Below are positions 25,673-38,389 of a DNA stretch of 64,000 bases, one piece after another; the stretch's first letter is position 1, and each line of letters opens with the position of its first letter. Source of the stretch: Macrobrachium rosenbergii (lineage: Eukaryota; Arthropoda; Malacostraca; Decapoda; Palaemonidae); contig NC_089762.1 of assembly GCF_040412425.1 (NCBI RefSeq), positions 21,391,647 to 21,455,646 of the forward strand, given 5' to 3'. The notes under the pieces were generated by a model that had not been told where the DNA came from, did no database searches, and was given only the letters and a program-made list of their open reading frames with translations. The position numbers were made by a program, and so were the translations under genes.

Positions 25673-27473
25673 TATATTTCAAGAAAATTCACTGAAAAAA
25701 AATCCTTGTCAAAGCACACTGGTCCACCAAGTGCAAACGCAAGCAGACAGTGAGGACATGATCAGCACCACTATCAGCATAACCAGAAGAGCAGGTTGCA
25801 GAAATGAGATGGAGTGAAAGGCAGCACTCCCATGACTCAAAGAAGTTGCATAGTAGAATGTTGAGTACATGAAGTAAATGTGGAGTTAACTGAACATGCA
25901 GAGTGAAACTTTTTGCTTCATGTAGCTGGATCCATCCCATAATGGTAAAGGCTGTTTCATGTTAAATGAGCTTGTCATTTATCAACAATTTGGGTGTCAA
26001 GATAAAGTGGTATCATGCTATCGTACAAAAAAGAAGTTAAGATAAATAGTAGGCAGACAGATGGGGAAAAATAGAGGATTCAAGTCAGCAATTTGTTTTC
26101 AAATATTTTTGTTGATGTAAGTGTGCATTAGTCTTAGGTTGGAATGTAGAAGTATGTTTATACTGTACAGTATTACAAAATTCACAAATGGTCAGCATCA
26201 TAATTAAACTGCTTGGTACCTAACCCAACCTAGCCTAGCCCAAACTAAACCTAGCCTAACCAGACCTAATCTGCACCTCCAAACCTCAGGATCCGAGGAT
26301 AGGTGTTCCATGGTGTTGTTAAGGAATGATACCATGGTAGTTCCTGTCAACAAGAGGGGGAGGGTGGCTAATAACCTTGTTTCAAAGAATTGTTCGATCT
26401 AGGAAGACAGTCGGGTAAGTCCTTCAGTCTCTGCACACCGAAGATGTTACTGTTCGGCTCTGTCTTGATGGACCGTGGTTATAAGAGCCAACAACCATAC
26501 CACATTGAAAACACCGCTTCTCATCCTGTCAGCAAAGTTTAGCAACGATTGGGTCTGGTCAGTAGTTGGGTAGATGATCCTCTGGGAACACCAGATGCTG
26601 TTGATGTCTAGGGGACGTATTTCACATCCATGGTTAGAAACATTGGGGTTAATCAGTACTTGGATGAGTGATCTGTTAGGAACTCTAGATGCTGTTGGTG
26701 TCTAGGAGATGTCTTTTGCATCCTTGATTCGAGTCTTCAGCTTCTGCCTGATTTGTGGGTGATCAACAGTGTATGAGCATTCCGTTTCTAAGGACCCTAA
26801 AGGCTACCAAGTGCCCAAAGGGCTCTTGCATTATCACTTGCTTTTGGTTCCAGCTCTGCCAAGTAGTGTTCAAGAGCTCCATTTCTTTTGACTTTATGTA
26901 TTATCAAATGGACGTACTGCACTCCACAGGCTGACATGGTGGACAACAATACATTTTGGGTGAGATTTCTTAAGGTCAGGGGCATTTGGTCTGCCCCTAA
27001 CATTCACGGAGAACCTGCTGGTCAGGTACTAAGGATGGGAATGCTGTCACAACAGATAATGTTCGCCTCCTTTTTACCTTTGGGACATTGTGTTGTTGAT
27101 GACTGATTATCTTGTCTAAAATTTAGCTCATTTTGGATTAACAGATGCAACTTCTACCCTCTCTAGTAAGGGGAGAGAAGACTGACAATGAACAGACCCT
27201 TTGATTGTCTTCAGCTTTATTGTCCTGGACAGTATGGGTTCATCCAAGCCTATCTTCGAATCAGTGACATTACCTGCCATGTATTCAAAGGCCCAGAAGT
27301 CTGTCAGTTGAACATCACACATGTTCAGCAGATCAGAGGCATGGGTCTCCTTCCTGTGATCATACATGACCAGGAAAGAGGCCCCATGTGAGGCAAATGA
27401 CCAGTCAGTTTAGAGATTTGCTCAGAATCCTCCCACCAAGGAGTAAGTCTCCCCTATGTAAAGACAGAGGAAC

Positions 27474-27775
27474 AAATGACAAATTTTTATAGTACAGTAA
27501 TTTGTATTTTTCCTAACATACAAACCTGAGGTCTTACATAAATGGCCCACCTCTAGCCACCACTCATTCTGCTTCCTGGACCAAAAGGTAAAGTGAATGT
27601 GTACCAATTGAATGGAGGGATTCCTCCCCTTCCATCAGTAGCTAACTACCATTGTCACCTTGTTTTAAATTAAAGAGCCCGCACCAGCTTGCGCTGAAAG
27701 TAAATCCCATATGTAAAGACCTCAGTTTTGTATGTTAGGAAAAATACAAATTACTTTAAAAAAATTTGTCATTTT
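27474..27775. mobile_element. Foldback MITE with ~60-bp terminal inverted repeats
   Basis: The left arm contains AAATGACAAATTTTT, AATTTGTATTTTTCCTAACA and TACAAACCTGAGGTCTT. The right arm contains AAGACCTCAG, TTTGTATGTTAGGAAAAATA and CAAATTA...AATTTGTCATTTT in inverse order. The arms are imperfect over about 60 bp and flank about 170 bp of unique sequence. There is no coding capacity. The superfamily is not clear and the flanking duplication was not resolved. Confidence 0.75.
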
Positions 27776-30408
27776 TCAGAGATAGTTTTAAGGAAGTTTA
27801 AGGTGGTGGTACTCCTTAAAGAAAGATTGTAAGAATTGCTGGTTATCTGTATAACAGTTATTTACAAGTTAAAACTAATGTTTTACCAAGGCTTTTCTTA
27901 GCGATATCTGTCTTGACTGTTAGTGGGAAAGTAAGTTGAAAGTCTGGATAGCCATTCATGATCAGTTGTCTAGATGTTCTTTAGAAACAATCTTCCAAAC
28001 TCATGCCACAGGTTTACACTGGCTGTATCTTGTTGCAGTGATATTGAGCACACCTCTTGAAGTTTGAGTTTGGAACAGCATCCTTGTTAATGATTTTGTA
28101 AGGTCATTCATACTGATAAAAGTCAGTATCTTTAACAGTTGGGACTTGATGAAAATGATAATCTCCATTATTTTCTGTCACATGGGAAACAGTATCCATG
28201 GGAGACCTATCGTGAGTATTTTAATATCAAAGTCTAGTAACGGAAGCATCTTTTTTAGTAGTATTGTGAGCCACTTAACACTGTATGCCAATGGATCGTA
28301 CAGCCTATTCAGCATATCAGTATTGTTATAAACCATAAGTCATCATATTTTGTGTAAGAGGTCTACTGCTTCAACACCAGCCTTCCTTAAAACAACACCC
28401 AATCATTTTCTTATTACTGGCTGAATGAACTTCTAGCACCAAGTAAGATCTTATAATTGTTGAGCTGGATGTTATGGAGTCTCAGATGATAAAGCTGTAG
28501 TTAATTTATGATGGGCAGTTGGACAGTTGTCATTGACAATTCCTTTCTGTCAATGGGAAACTGATATTGCTGTAGAATTAGAAGGTAACTGGATATACCC
28601 ATAAAGAAACAATGCTTTTCAGGCTTTTAACTGCAGATCAATTGTTCTCACTAGTTGTGCTTTTAAATTAATGAAAAAAATTAATTGGCACTTGAGAAGT
28701 ATGATACAAAGTAATAATTTTGTTGTTTTCAATATTTATATATGCAAATATATGAGCATTTGTGATGGTCTGGTGAATGGTACCTCTCAGATTTAGCAGA
28801 GCTTTATCAGACAGTGTCAAATCATTTAGGTTTTCTTTGGTACTGAGAAGAAATATGGCACAATTTGCCATCTTATCATCATTAAGCAACATATGTTGTT
28901 CTCCGATTTGTGTTTTCTGCGATGGTTGGTTTCAGCAGAAAACATTGTGATGCGCTGCCAGAAATATTTAGTCAGTGGCAGCACTAACTCCTGAGTAATT
29001 CAGAGGCATATATTCTTGTGGACTAGTTTGGTATTGATGTCCTGTTTTAAATATTGTTTCCTCTTAACACACATCCTAAATTAACCTATTATGTTTCACA
29101 CTACCCATCTCTTGTGCTATCATTTATTTTCTATGTTGGTGCTGAATTATCTTCTCTTTTCCGGTACCTGGATTTTTTCCCCTAAAAAAAGCAGTACTGT
29201 TAAGATCCTGGCACGTAGTTTTTGTTCATGGAAAGTCATTTATCTCATAACCAATCGAGTGTGGTGAATCCACCTTCCAATTTTTAGGCTTTATATCACT
29301 CTTCATTTTACTTGATAAAACCAGCCCCACTTGTGCAGACTGCCTTCCCAAGCTATTTTCTTTGAAATGCAAGAGTGTTATTATGAAGCAGACAGGATCA
29401 GTAACAGTGAATGAGTAACTGTGAGTGTGGGTTTGTAGTGGTTCAGAAAAATATGGACTAAAGGGAGGGCTGGCTTGATCACTTGTATGTTTTTAGTTCA
29501 CCTCAGTTCCGGACATGGAACAGTAGATAAAGCCCACCAAAAGTATGAAAAGAAATAGTGCTCTTTCTAGACCTTAATTAAGGATGACAGAGCTGTTACA
29601 AGTTGTCATTGGGAGGGAAGTATCTTCTTTGGAGCAACTTCTTTAGGTATTCATATTTGTAGTAAATTAATTCAGAAAGTTCAGTGGAAGAATTCATTAG
29701 CAATTTTTGTCATTATCCCGCAATCATCATCTAATCTTTATCGGAATTCGCAACGTAAGAGCCTCCAGTAAGTGGCATAGAGACTTCCATATTTTTTTAG
29801 GTAAATCACTTAAGTAGCATTGAAGGGTCCTTCTAGATTACATGATTTATTGCAAAATAAGGTATGGGAATGTATATTATATAGATTATACTTTTATTGA
29901 TTTTATTTTGCTTTTCCCTGTATGAATTCTGTACTCAAGCTGGTTTAATTGCAGGAATAAAATCTGAGGAAACTTCTAATGTCAGATTGTCAGGTGTCTT
30001 TTTCTTTGTATGTTGCATGTTAGACTTTCTGAAAGTTCGTGAAGTTCTTGCACATATTATGTAGGTACCTACTGCAATTGACCATATAAGAATATTGTAA
30101 TGCTAAAAGAGAAATGAAAATTTTTCATTTAAGTGTTAGTAAATGAACCAGTTTTAACATGCTATTTCATTTTGTAAAAATGTTAAAGAAAGATTTAAAG
30201 ATACATGAAAATATGGATTTGTTAAATTAATTATTATTGTGGATGGTCATCTCAGTATTATTGGGAATTATATAGTCTTAGTTTTTTTAATAGCATTGTA
30301 CTGTAAAATGATAATTTTTTTAAATTTGATTTGTACTCTTTAATGTCAGTAAGCCACAGCTGCTAGAATTATGTGTGATAGTAAAATCCTGTGTTTTGTT
30401 GAATGAAA

Positions 30409-30491
30409 CTGACTAAACATGTAGACTACAGTGTAATCTGCATTGAAAATTGTGCAGTTTCCATGATTGTCTGGATGTTAAGACTTGTCAG
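30409..30491 (+). ncRNA. Candidate microRNA-like hairpin, copy 1
   Basis: An 83-nt foldback. The outer stems are CTGAC/GTCAG, AACAT/ATGTT and AGAC/GTCT. A less paired middle follows, then the terminal stem CTGCA/TGCAG around loop TTGAAAATTG. The core matches the three hairpins at 36-40 kb; this copy is the most divergent (TACAGTGTAATCTGCA at the 5' arm). The outer stem sequence is unrelated to the other copies but still pairs. The strand is inferred from the surrounding host gene; either strand would fold. I do not recognise a known microRNA. Size (77-89 nt) and clustering fit pre-miRNAs; the strongly conserved loop and mismatched middle are unusual for one. Confidence 0.55.
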
Positions 30492-33307
30492 CCAGACTTT
30501 TCTCAAGGAAATTGTTCAGTTGATATTGTTATCTGCATCATCCCAGTACAATATATTTCAAGGGGGTGTTACCAGTGTGAAAGTTGTTGGCTGCAAATTA
30601 TATTGGGTTATAATGGTTATATGGTTGTCTTGGTAACATTAGGAAAAGTATGTTACTCAAATTTTGGAAAATTGAAACATCCTCAGGGTCAGAATGCTTT
30701 TTCCCTTCTCCTTAAATATAAAAGGGAACTTTAAATTAAAAATGCTTTCGAGAGTATTATCTTGGAAATTAAGAAGTTTACAGATGAAATTTGAACAAGT
30801 ATAATTCAAAATGATAATGTCCATTGTGAAGAGGCTGACCTGCATACAGTATCTGAAAAAACTATGTAATCTTCATTGGAATGAAGCACTTTAACAATGT
30901 GAGATATTTGGAAGATTTACATAAACATTGCCCATAGTGCTGTTCAGATGATATATTTGTTCATACAATATAAAACCTTCTAATTTTACTGACACCTTAG
31001 TACCAAGTAAATGTAGTTAATACAGAGCTACTTGTGCTCTTAAAAGTAGTGAAATGGTGATTAATGCTGAGTGAAACCTCCTGCACTAAGGAAGTACTGT
31101 TGTGTCACACCAAAATGATTTACACTCTCATGTCAGAGTTGGGCACAGAATGTTTTTGCACCTGTATATTTAGGTTATGTTTTATAACGTAAAACTGTTG
31201 TTTTTTTTTTTTTATTTACACGCGACATTTGAATAATATGTTCCAGTTTGGACTGTTATGAATATCTTCTTGTCAGTATGAGGTAGCACAATACTTTTTG
31301 TACATTTGCAATACTGTAATTTGACTTGTTCAGTTTGCTGTTTAATTGAAGTTTCAGTAAAATTAATCCTATCCACAAGAGTTGATCTGTTTCATAGCCA
31401 CATAATTCTTCCTTTAGTGGGCTCTGCATAAATTTTATGCTATTGGCAGCTGGCTTATGTAAACATTGGATTCGCTGTCCATCATTACCCTCAAATAACT
31501 GAACCTTGTAACTGTAATTTACATATACTACTGTATTGTCAAGAGTTTGTGGAGTTCCATGCACTGCAACTTTATCCTTTAAAGTGACAAAAGAAATGGA
31601 ACACATGAGCTGCTGAAAATTGCAATAACTAGAGGTACAAGCAAGTACAACTGGTTAAATAAGCACCTACTTTTGTCATAGTATTATGTAAAGATATTTT
31701 TACTCAATTCCTAGGTAGTTATCAGAAGCTTGCGTTGATTTTCACAATTCTCTTTTAATTGTTGGCCTGATGGTTTTGTTTCATCATAACCAATTGAAAA
31801 TTAAAATATTATGTAGCAAACTGGATTTTTTATGTTGAAAAACTAGGTTTCATCCCAGGTGATCATAACTGTCACTCCAAGTTATATCAGTGATTATGTG
31901 ACCTAACAAATACAATTGAATACTTTCTGTTTTACATAGAATTCCTGATAGTAAACCTGCAAGAAAAAATTTAGGCATACTATAAAAATAGATAAAAAAT
32001 ATTTAGTACACACCATAATTTGTGTTTAGTCCAAGAGTTGTCAACAGTTCTCCAATCTCCCTCCTGTTAGAAGATGATATGGTAAAGAGTGACCAAGTGC
32101 TGACAGCTCATGACTAAGAGGGAGGGAGGTGTCAGTAAGCACAGTATATGAGGAATTGAACAAAAAGTGTGCCAAGTATTGGTACTTGTGAAACATAATG
32201 AAATTTTTATCATGCCCCCCACACAGTGGTAGATTCCACCATCCCCACTCACGATGGTAGATCTGCACTAATGTTAAGCATAGTAGGCCTGCTGTTTAAG
32301 GGGCAAAGACAAGACAGTGCCTTTCATAAAGTTGATGGCAGCTTCAGATAGTGTAAGAAAGGCCTAAAGACACTTGATGTTTAACTTCTTAGAAACTTCT
32401 GGTACGTCTTCCTTGGAGAGCTCAAGTCTGGTGAGTGCGTTTGCTTGGTAATCATAAATGTTGTGACTCACACTGCTCAGCAACATTCTCATCCACCCAA
32501 CAACCTCAAGACATCTTTATGTTCTCAAGAGAAGTAACGCCAATGAAGTTGTGGAGGCATTCAGGCCATATCTTCCTCCTGATGTCATTCAGCACAGAGG
32601 GCTAGACTTGTCAGGGCTAGCATCAACAGATTGACTAGGACCTCACTGCTAATGCAGATTAATTCCTTTAACCTAACAATGTTCCTGTTTAATTAACAAA
32701 ATTGTGAGCAAGAAGGTTAACAGTTAGCTTCATTAGAAATATCCCGCCACAGAAAATTGTAATTTTCAATGACTCAAATGTTATAGAAGCCCTGTTCAAA
32801 ACTATTATTAGAGCAAGTTAAGTTGCAGTTCCACAAATTGTATGAAGGGTTTTGAATTGCTTGCACTCAAGTGATCTGTATGAAGGGAATACAAGTCAAT
32901 ACTTATGATTAAATATGAAGGTTAAAACATAAGGAGATATATTAAACTTTGAAAGACTGCTATTTATCAGATGAATTTTGTTATTAACAATAAACACCTT
33001 GGGTCACACCTACCACGATCAAGAATTTAACTCTGCTCTTGTAAAACTACTGATAATAATGGTATTGATTGGATGAGAAGTGGTACGGCTATTGTCAGGC
33101 ACTGTACAGAAATCATGATGCATCATTTATCTGTGATGGGATGCTGTAATTTAGCAACAATCCTTCCACAGATTCACTTACAGGGCCTGAGGTCTCACAG
33201 AAAGTTGACCATCAAATTCAGGTCAGAGGGAATAATTGAAGGGAGTTATTAGCTATACTGTGCAACAAAATAACCCCTATTAGGCTGAAGGGCAAGGTAC
33301 ATAAAAT

Positions 33308-33722
33308 GGTGATAAAACCTGCTGTGTTGCAGTATATAGGCTAGAAACAGCACCGCTGAAGAAAATAGAACAAAATAAATTTACTTTGGCAGAATTGTGG
33401 ATGCTGAGATGGATAAGAGGAGTGATGAAAAGAAAAAGATGAAAAATGATTAAACTGGGAGGTCAGTATACGCCACTGATGTGTCAGAGAAGGCCCAAGT
33501 CAAGATTGAGATGGTTTCAGCAGTTTGTGGAGGAGAGATCATAGAACAGGAAGTGCTAAGGATACAAAGGAGAGGAAGGCCTAAATGAAGATGGAGAGAT
33601 TGCATCAGGAATATATGAGAGAGATAGGATTAGATGAAGGAAGGATGCAGGGTAGAAAGATCTGGAAATGGCTCATTTAAAACAGTGATCCCAATTATTA
33701 ATTAAACTGAGAAGAAGAAAAA
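33308..33722 (+). pseudogene. RTE-type LINE 3' end, degenerate
   Basis: The + strand translation carries the hallmark end of a non-LTR retrotransposon reverse transcriptase: KPAVLQYI at about 33318, MLRWIRGVMKRKRM near 33401-33442, then RRGRPK-stop-RWRDCI at 33568-33606 and NSDP near 33688. This order (LRW..GV, RRGRPxxRWxDC, final NxDP followed by a simple A-rich tail) is the familiar C-terminus of RTE-like endonuclease/reverse transcriptases. The stop inside RRGRPKxRW is TGA where an Arg codon is usual, consistent with CGA-to-TGA decay. Only about the last 130 residues survive, typical of 5'-truncated LINE insertions. Family memory only; no search was run. Confidence 0.72.
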
Positions 33723-33953
33723 GTAATGGTAATGATAGTAGGCCTTGAAAGGTGAGATGAGTGTTTACCCGTACTCTATTGGGTGGATTAAAGAAGTAGT
33801 CTTTGGAGGCAAAAACAACAACTTGTTACTAAGATAGTTATCCTTGGCACTCTGGAATGACTTGCAACATCATCTGAATGGCGGAGTAACCTGTTTGGAA
33901 TACTATTTTCTGGCTTACTGCATAAGGGCTGAGAAACATGGCTAACCTTTATC

Positions 33954-33975
33954 CAACCTAACCTAACCTAACCTA
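33954..33975. repeat. Short (AACCT)n run, telomere-type
   Basis: About four consecutive AACCT units. The complement TTAGG...GTT phase matches the pentamer telomere repeat of many arthropods. It is too short to be a real interstitial telomere block; a looser AACCT/AGCCT-like run also occurs at 26217-26275. Confidence 0.6.
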
Positions 33976-36309
33976 TTGAACTGGATTTTTTTTAGATTGT
34001 GCAAAGCTGCTCCTTGGTAAATCTCTTCAGTTTCATTTGATTCTTTACGTTAGAAATAGGAAAGGCTAACATTATCAAATCACTGTCAGTGCTGGAAAAG
34101 AACACCTTGGACATATGGTCCTTTGCAGCTTCAAACCCAAGTGGTCTTCTTTTGAATGATAAGTCTTGGTAGACATACTCTTTCAGGAAAGGCCCATCTC
34201 AGCTTTGTTCTAGACTTACCTGGCAGTGTAACCACTATCATGACTTTGTTGCTTCTGCCCTCACAACATCTGAAGTCAGTGTAAAATTAACTGAACTCAG
34301 TTTTGAAAGTCCCCGTATGAGCCACAAATTGCAGGCAATATCTCCTTGTAATTAAGGCTTCCTATTTAATTCTTGGAATTAGCTTACAGTGATATGGCCT
34401 TCATTTTCACTGGTTAGGTGGATATATTGGCCTGCCTCCCATTCATATCCAGGATACAGATGAATAGGGGCCTCTCCATCCTTATGATTGGGTCACACAT
34501 CTTGGCAGTCCCTGTAACAGTAAGAAGAGATGTTCTGATCTACCACAAAAACAGCATCGATCTGTTTAAGGACAGTAGGTAATGTTGATTGGCCAAAACC
34601 AAGTACTCACTGATATGTTCAACACTTTGTACTTTGCTGTTGCACTGCCTAATGTCCAGCATCACTTAATAATAACCCTTTTGGCACCCTCAAGGTTGGA
34701 AGCTTTACCATACACTTACACAGTACTTGAGAGATGTTTAAAGATTTTCAGTTCATCAGATCAGCAAAAGTTGCTCGTACATATCTCAACATATTGTAAA
34801 AATGGCAGAATAAGATTTCAGAGTATGGCAGAGTTCATATTCTCTTTATGATTGCTTGATGTCAGCTGACGCTCTACTGGATAACACACAAGTTATGCTT
34901 GCACACAGGTTCTGTAACCAGTATTATCCACAAGATTAGTGCCTATAGCATCAGCTAAACGCAGCCGCCTCTGACACTTCTTGAGCAGTTGTTTATCAAA
35001 AGTGCTATCATCAGAAATTGTTGTATATTTCTGATAATATCTGTCTATTAACCTTGTGGAGTGAATATTGTATATTCAGAAAAACTCTATGCTGAACAAT
35101 CACATAGAGAGTCAGAGAGAGCATTTGTGGTATGTTCTAAAATTCAAGAGTGTATCCCTAGTGATGGCAAGCCTCCTGTAAGTGTCTTTTCATGAAGACT
35201 GCGGCCCAGATGATATTGCTCATTACATGAAACAGGAGAGGAAACTTAGTTTTTGGCTGAAGTTACTTTTGTGAATGTTGTATTATCTTGGATTGCAGTG
35301 TGATGGAAACCAAATAATTTTTGAGTTGGAATGGCATATTGTCATTCTAGCTTTTAACTGGACTTTGTAAGAGAGGATAGAGGGTGGTGAGAATATTCTT
35401 AGTGTGTCTGAGAGGAAAAAAGAGAGAGAGAGAGAGATACAATCATCCACTTGCCAGTTGTGTTGTAGTTCATATTTTTGTATCATTATATGGTGGTGTT
35501 GGTTATGAATTTCCAAAGAATAATGTAGCTTTCATGGTTTCATGGAGATACATAAATACTGTGTAGTTAGGAGTAATGTAACTTTATGGAGATACATTAC
35601 AAATATATTATGTAGCTATGGCTGTTCATTTCTAGTTTTATGAATATGCCAACTAATAAGATATTAATTGTTTCCACTCTATATTAGAGATTGACTGAAG
35701 AGCTTTGTGTGTTGTACAGGTAGACAATTACCTTCATAAATTCCAAGGAGTCACTCCTAACGTCTCTGATTATGTAATTCCTTTATTACATATGGGTGGA
35801 TTTAAATTGGTAGGTTATTGAAGGAAGGTTCCACCAGCATTAATCTTGGCTCTGTTTGTTTTAAGTGTAATAAGTACCACGCTAACCACTTTAACTAGTG
35901 TTAAGGCAGGAGTAAAATGAGAGGTTTGGCTGTGTTAATATAAAGATTAGTGAAAATTGTGTTTTTGCAGACTGTAAATACACCTCCATGTTGTAAGGTG
36001 GATTCTGTATTTAGCAGCGAGTATTAAAAAAACTTTTTTTACCCATTGTAAAAGAATAAATAAGATTTTCTTTTAGAAACTAAGCTGGAATGTTACTGAA
36101 CTTCATTTGCCAGCTTTGGAATGCACTGTACCTGGATATTTTATTTAGAGTTGCTTTCAGCTTAACATAATGTTCAGCAATTGTTTTACATATAGTTTAG
36201 TGAAAGCTTTAGCTATGGTTAACTTTTTGCTTCAAATGTTCAGTGAGCCATTGATGCAAGGAAGTATTGCCAAATTATAAATTATAATTCCAGTGTTCTT
36301 AAAGGATTT

Positions 36310-36398
36310 AAGTTGACCCTACATCTAGACAATAGTGTAACCTGCATTGAAAATCGTGCAGTTTCCATGATTGACAAGATGTCTTGGGTGGTCAACTT
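36310..36398 (+). ncRNA. Candidate microRNA-like hairpin, copy 2 (best paired)
   Basis: An 89-nt foldback and the best paired of the four. The outer stem AAGTTGACC (36310-36318) pairs perfectly with GGTCAACTT (36390-36398). The next stem ACATCT pairs with AGATGT, then a 1x1 A/A mismatch, GACAAT with ATTGAC, a mismatched middle (AGTGTAAC opposite TTTCCATG, about five pairs), and CTGCA with TGCAG closing loop TTGAAAATCG. A mature-size 3' arm would lie near 36354-36375. The core is almost identical to copies at 38313 and 40105; the lower stems differ but keep pairing. Confidence 0.6.
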
Positions 36399-38312
36399 TC
36401 AAATTATCTAGTAAAATCATGGTAGGCAATCTCTTGCTATATTAAAATGTAACCCCTAACCAGAGAACAGCATATGAGCAGATCTTTATTAGCCAAATAT
36501 GTGGTTACTGCTCCCTGCTCTGGAATATTTATCAGCAAATACCAACCAAATACTTCAAGTATATTATGCACTAAGTGCTGTATCTCAGTCTATGACAGCT
36601 CATTACTTTCAGTTTGTAGCCATTTTTTTTATTTATTCCTGCATTGGATTATAACCAAATCATGTTATATCAGGAGACTTGGGTTCATGTATCTGAACAT
36701 CATAAAACATTCTCTGCAGTTTCAACTTTTGGCAAGATATCAGTTTGTGGAAGTTTGCCCTTAAAGATATGACATGCTTTGTACAAGATGCTGAGGTAGC
36801 TTGTGAATCAGAGTATCATAACCATATTGAAATTGGTGTGGTTTTCAATAGAATGTCAGAGCTCAGTCATTGGTGATTGCGCAGGTATGTTGTCCTTGAT
36901 TTGAATCAATTTATAGGTAATACCTGTATTGTTAAAATAATTTTATTTTTATTAAAGCAAAGTAAGTGTGATTTAAGATTGTGCACATTTTGGTTAAAAT
37001 GAGCTTGTTCACACCAGACTTCAGATAATCATTTTAGCATATTAATTTGAAATTTATTTTGCCTTTAGAAACGTTGGCCGTATTCAAAAGTATAACCCAG
37101 AGACCAGCTATACTTGATGCTGCTCGCAGAAAAACTACTAGAATAAAAAGGAGTTGCTGAAAAGGGAGTAACAGGGTTCTGGGGTAGATATCCATTGTAG
37201 TACCATCTCTATTTCAGTTGTTTTGTGAATTCAGTTACATATGCCCTAAATTAGGATGGAATTAGTTTTGGTTTGTAATCACCCATTCATATTTTAGGCC
37301 AGATATTGTGGTATGGAGTTTATGGTCTGAGAGCTATCCACAGACATAACAAATGTGAGCAGATAGCTGCAACACAGCAAAAACAATATTGCAACGGGAG
37401 ATAGTATACTCACTGAATTATGAGTTTGAAGAGTGTAAGAGGCCTTCCTGGCTGACCTATTCTGATTGTTAATTTGTTTATAAAATGAAAAATTCCAGCA
37501 CCATCACATTATAATAACATATATTGTTATATAATGCTTAGTTGCTGTACTAACTGGAAAAATGTTTAGGATACACTAGGGATTATTTTTGTCCTTGCTT
37601 AAGTCAAGTCTTGAAATATCGGATTTGATAAAAAAAGTAGAACTTCTGGGAACTGTAAGTATATATGGAGAAGTCAGTGATGTCTGTTACAAAAGCATTA
37701 AAAATATTATGATGGTCTTAACTCCCCTGACTCCCCACTTAAAAAGAAGTAAGAATGAAGTGCTCTATAAATTATTAATGGCAGAAAGCCTTAAAGTCAT
37801 AGTGCATACATTCTTTTATATAAAGAATGGTATAGTGGAATGCTAAAGAACCATGTTTGCCATTTTACTTCTGAATCTTCTTAAACAATAAATGGCAGGT
37901 AGTACATTTTAAGTATTGGATGCTATCATGAATTCAGGTCTTTGTTTCCAACCTCATTTTTACTTTTTATGAGAATACGAATGAGAAGTAACTTGCTGCT
38001 AATTGGCTGTTGTTTCACATAGAGCATTGCTTCTAAACTTATGCAGGTAGCTGTACAGCCAAGGGAGATTAAAATTGATATTTTAGGTAAGGTAAATAAA
38101 CTGATCAAAACTTCCTTAAAGTCTGGTTTGCCTTACTTAATAAAATACATATTTATTACTTGGTGGCAGCTGGTGGGCAATATTTTTGATTGCATAATAA
38201 TTACTTGTAAAGAAGCAGCAGCTTCTGTCTTCCAGCGTGATTGCTGGCATGTGAACTGCAGTGTTAAGAAGTGTTTCATGCATTGTGAATTTCCATACTC
38301 AGATTTCAAGTA

Positions 38313-38389
38313 GACCAAACTTCTGGACAATAGTGTAACCTGCATTGAAATTCGTGCAGCTTCCATGATTGACAGAATGTTAAGTGGTC
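38313..38389 (+). ncRNA. Candidate microRNA-like hairpin, copy 3
   Basis: A 77-nt foldback. GACCA pairs with TGGTC at the base, AAC with GTT, TTCT with AGAA, GACAAT with ATTGAC, and CTGCA with TGCAG around loop TTGAAATTCG. It differs from copies 2 and 4 at two core positions (loop A to T; first base after TGCAG is C, not T), neither of which breaks the terminal stem. Confidence 0.58.

Noticed and set aside
33954..33975. Interstitial telomere
   Set aside because: Only about four AACCT units; too short to claim more than chance or a minor repeat.
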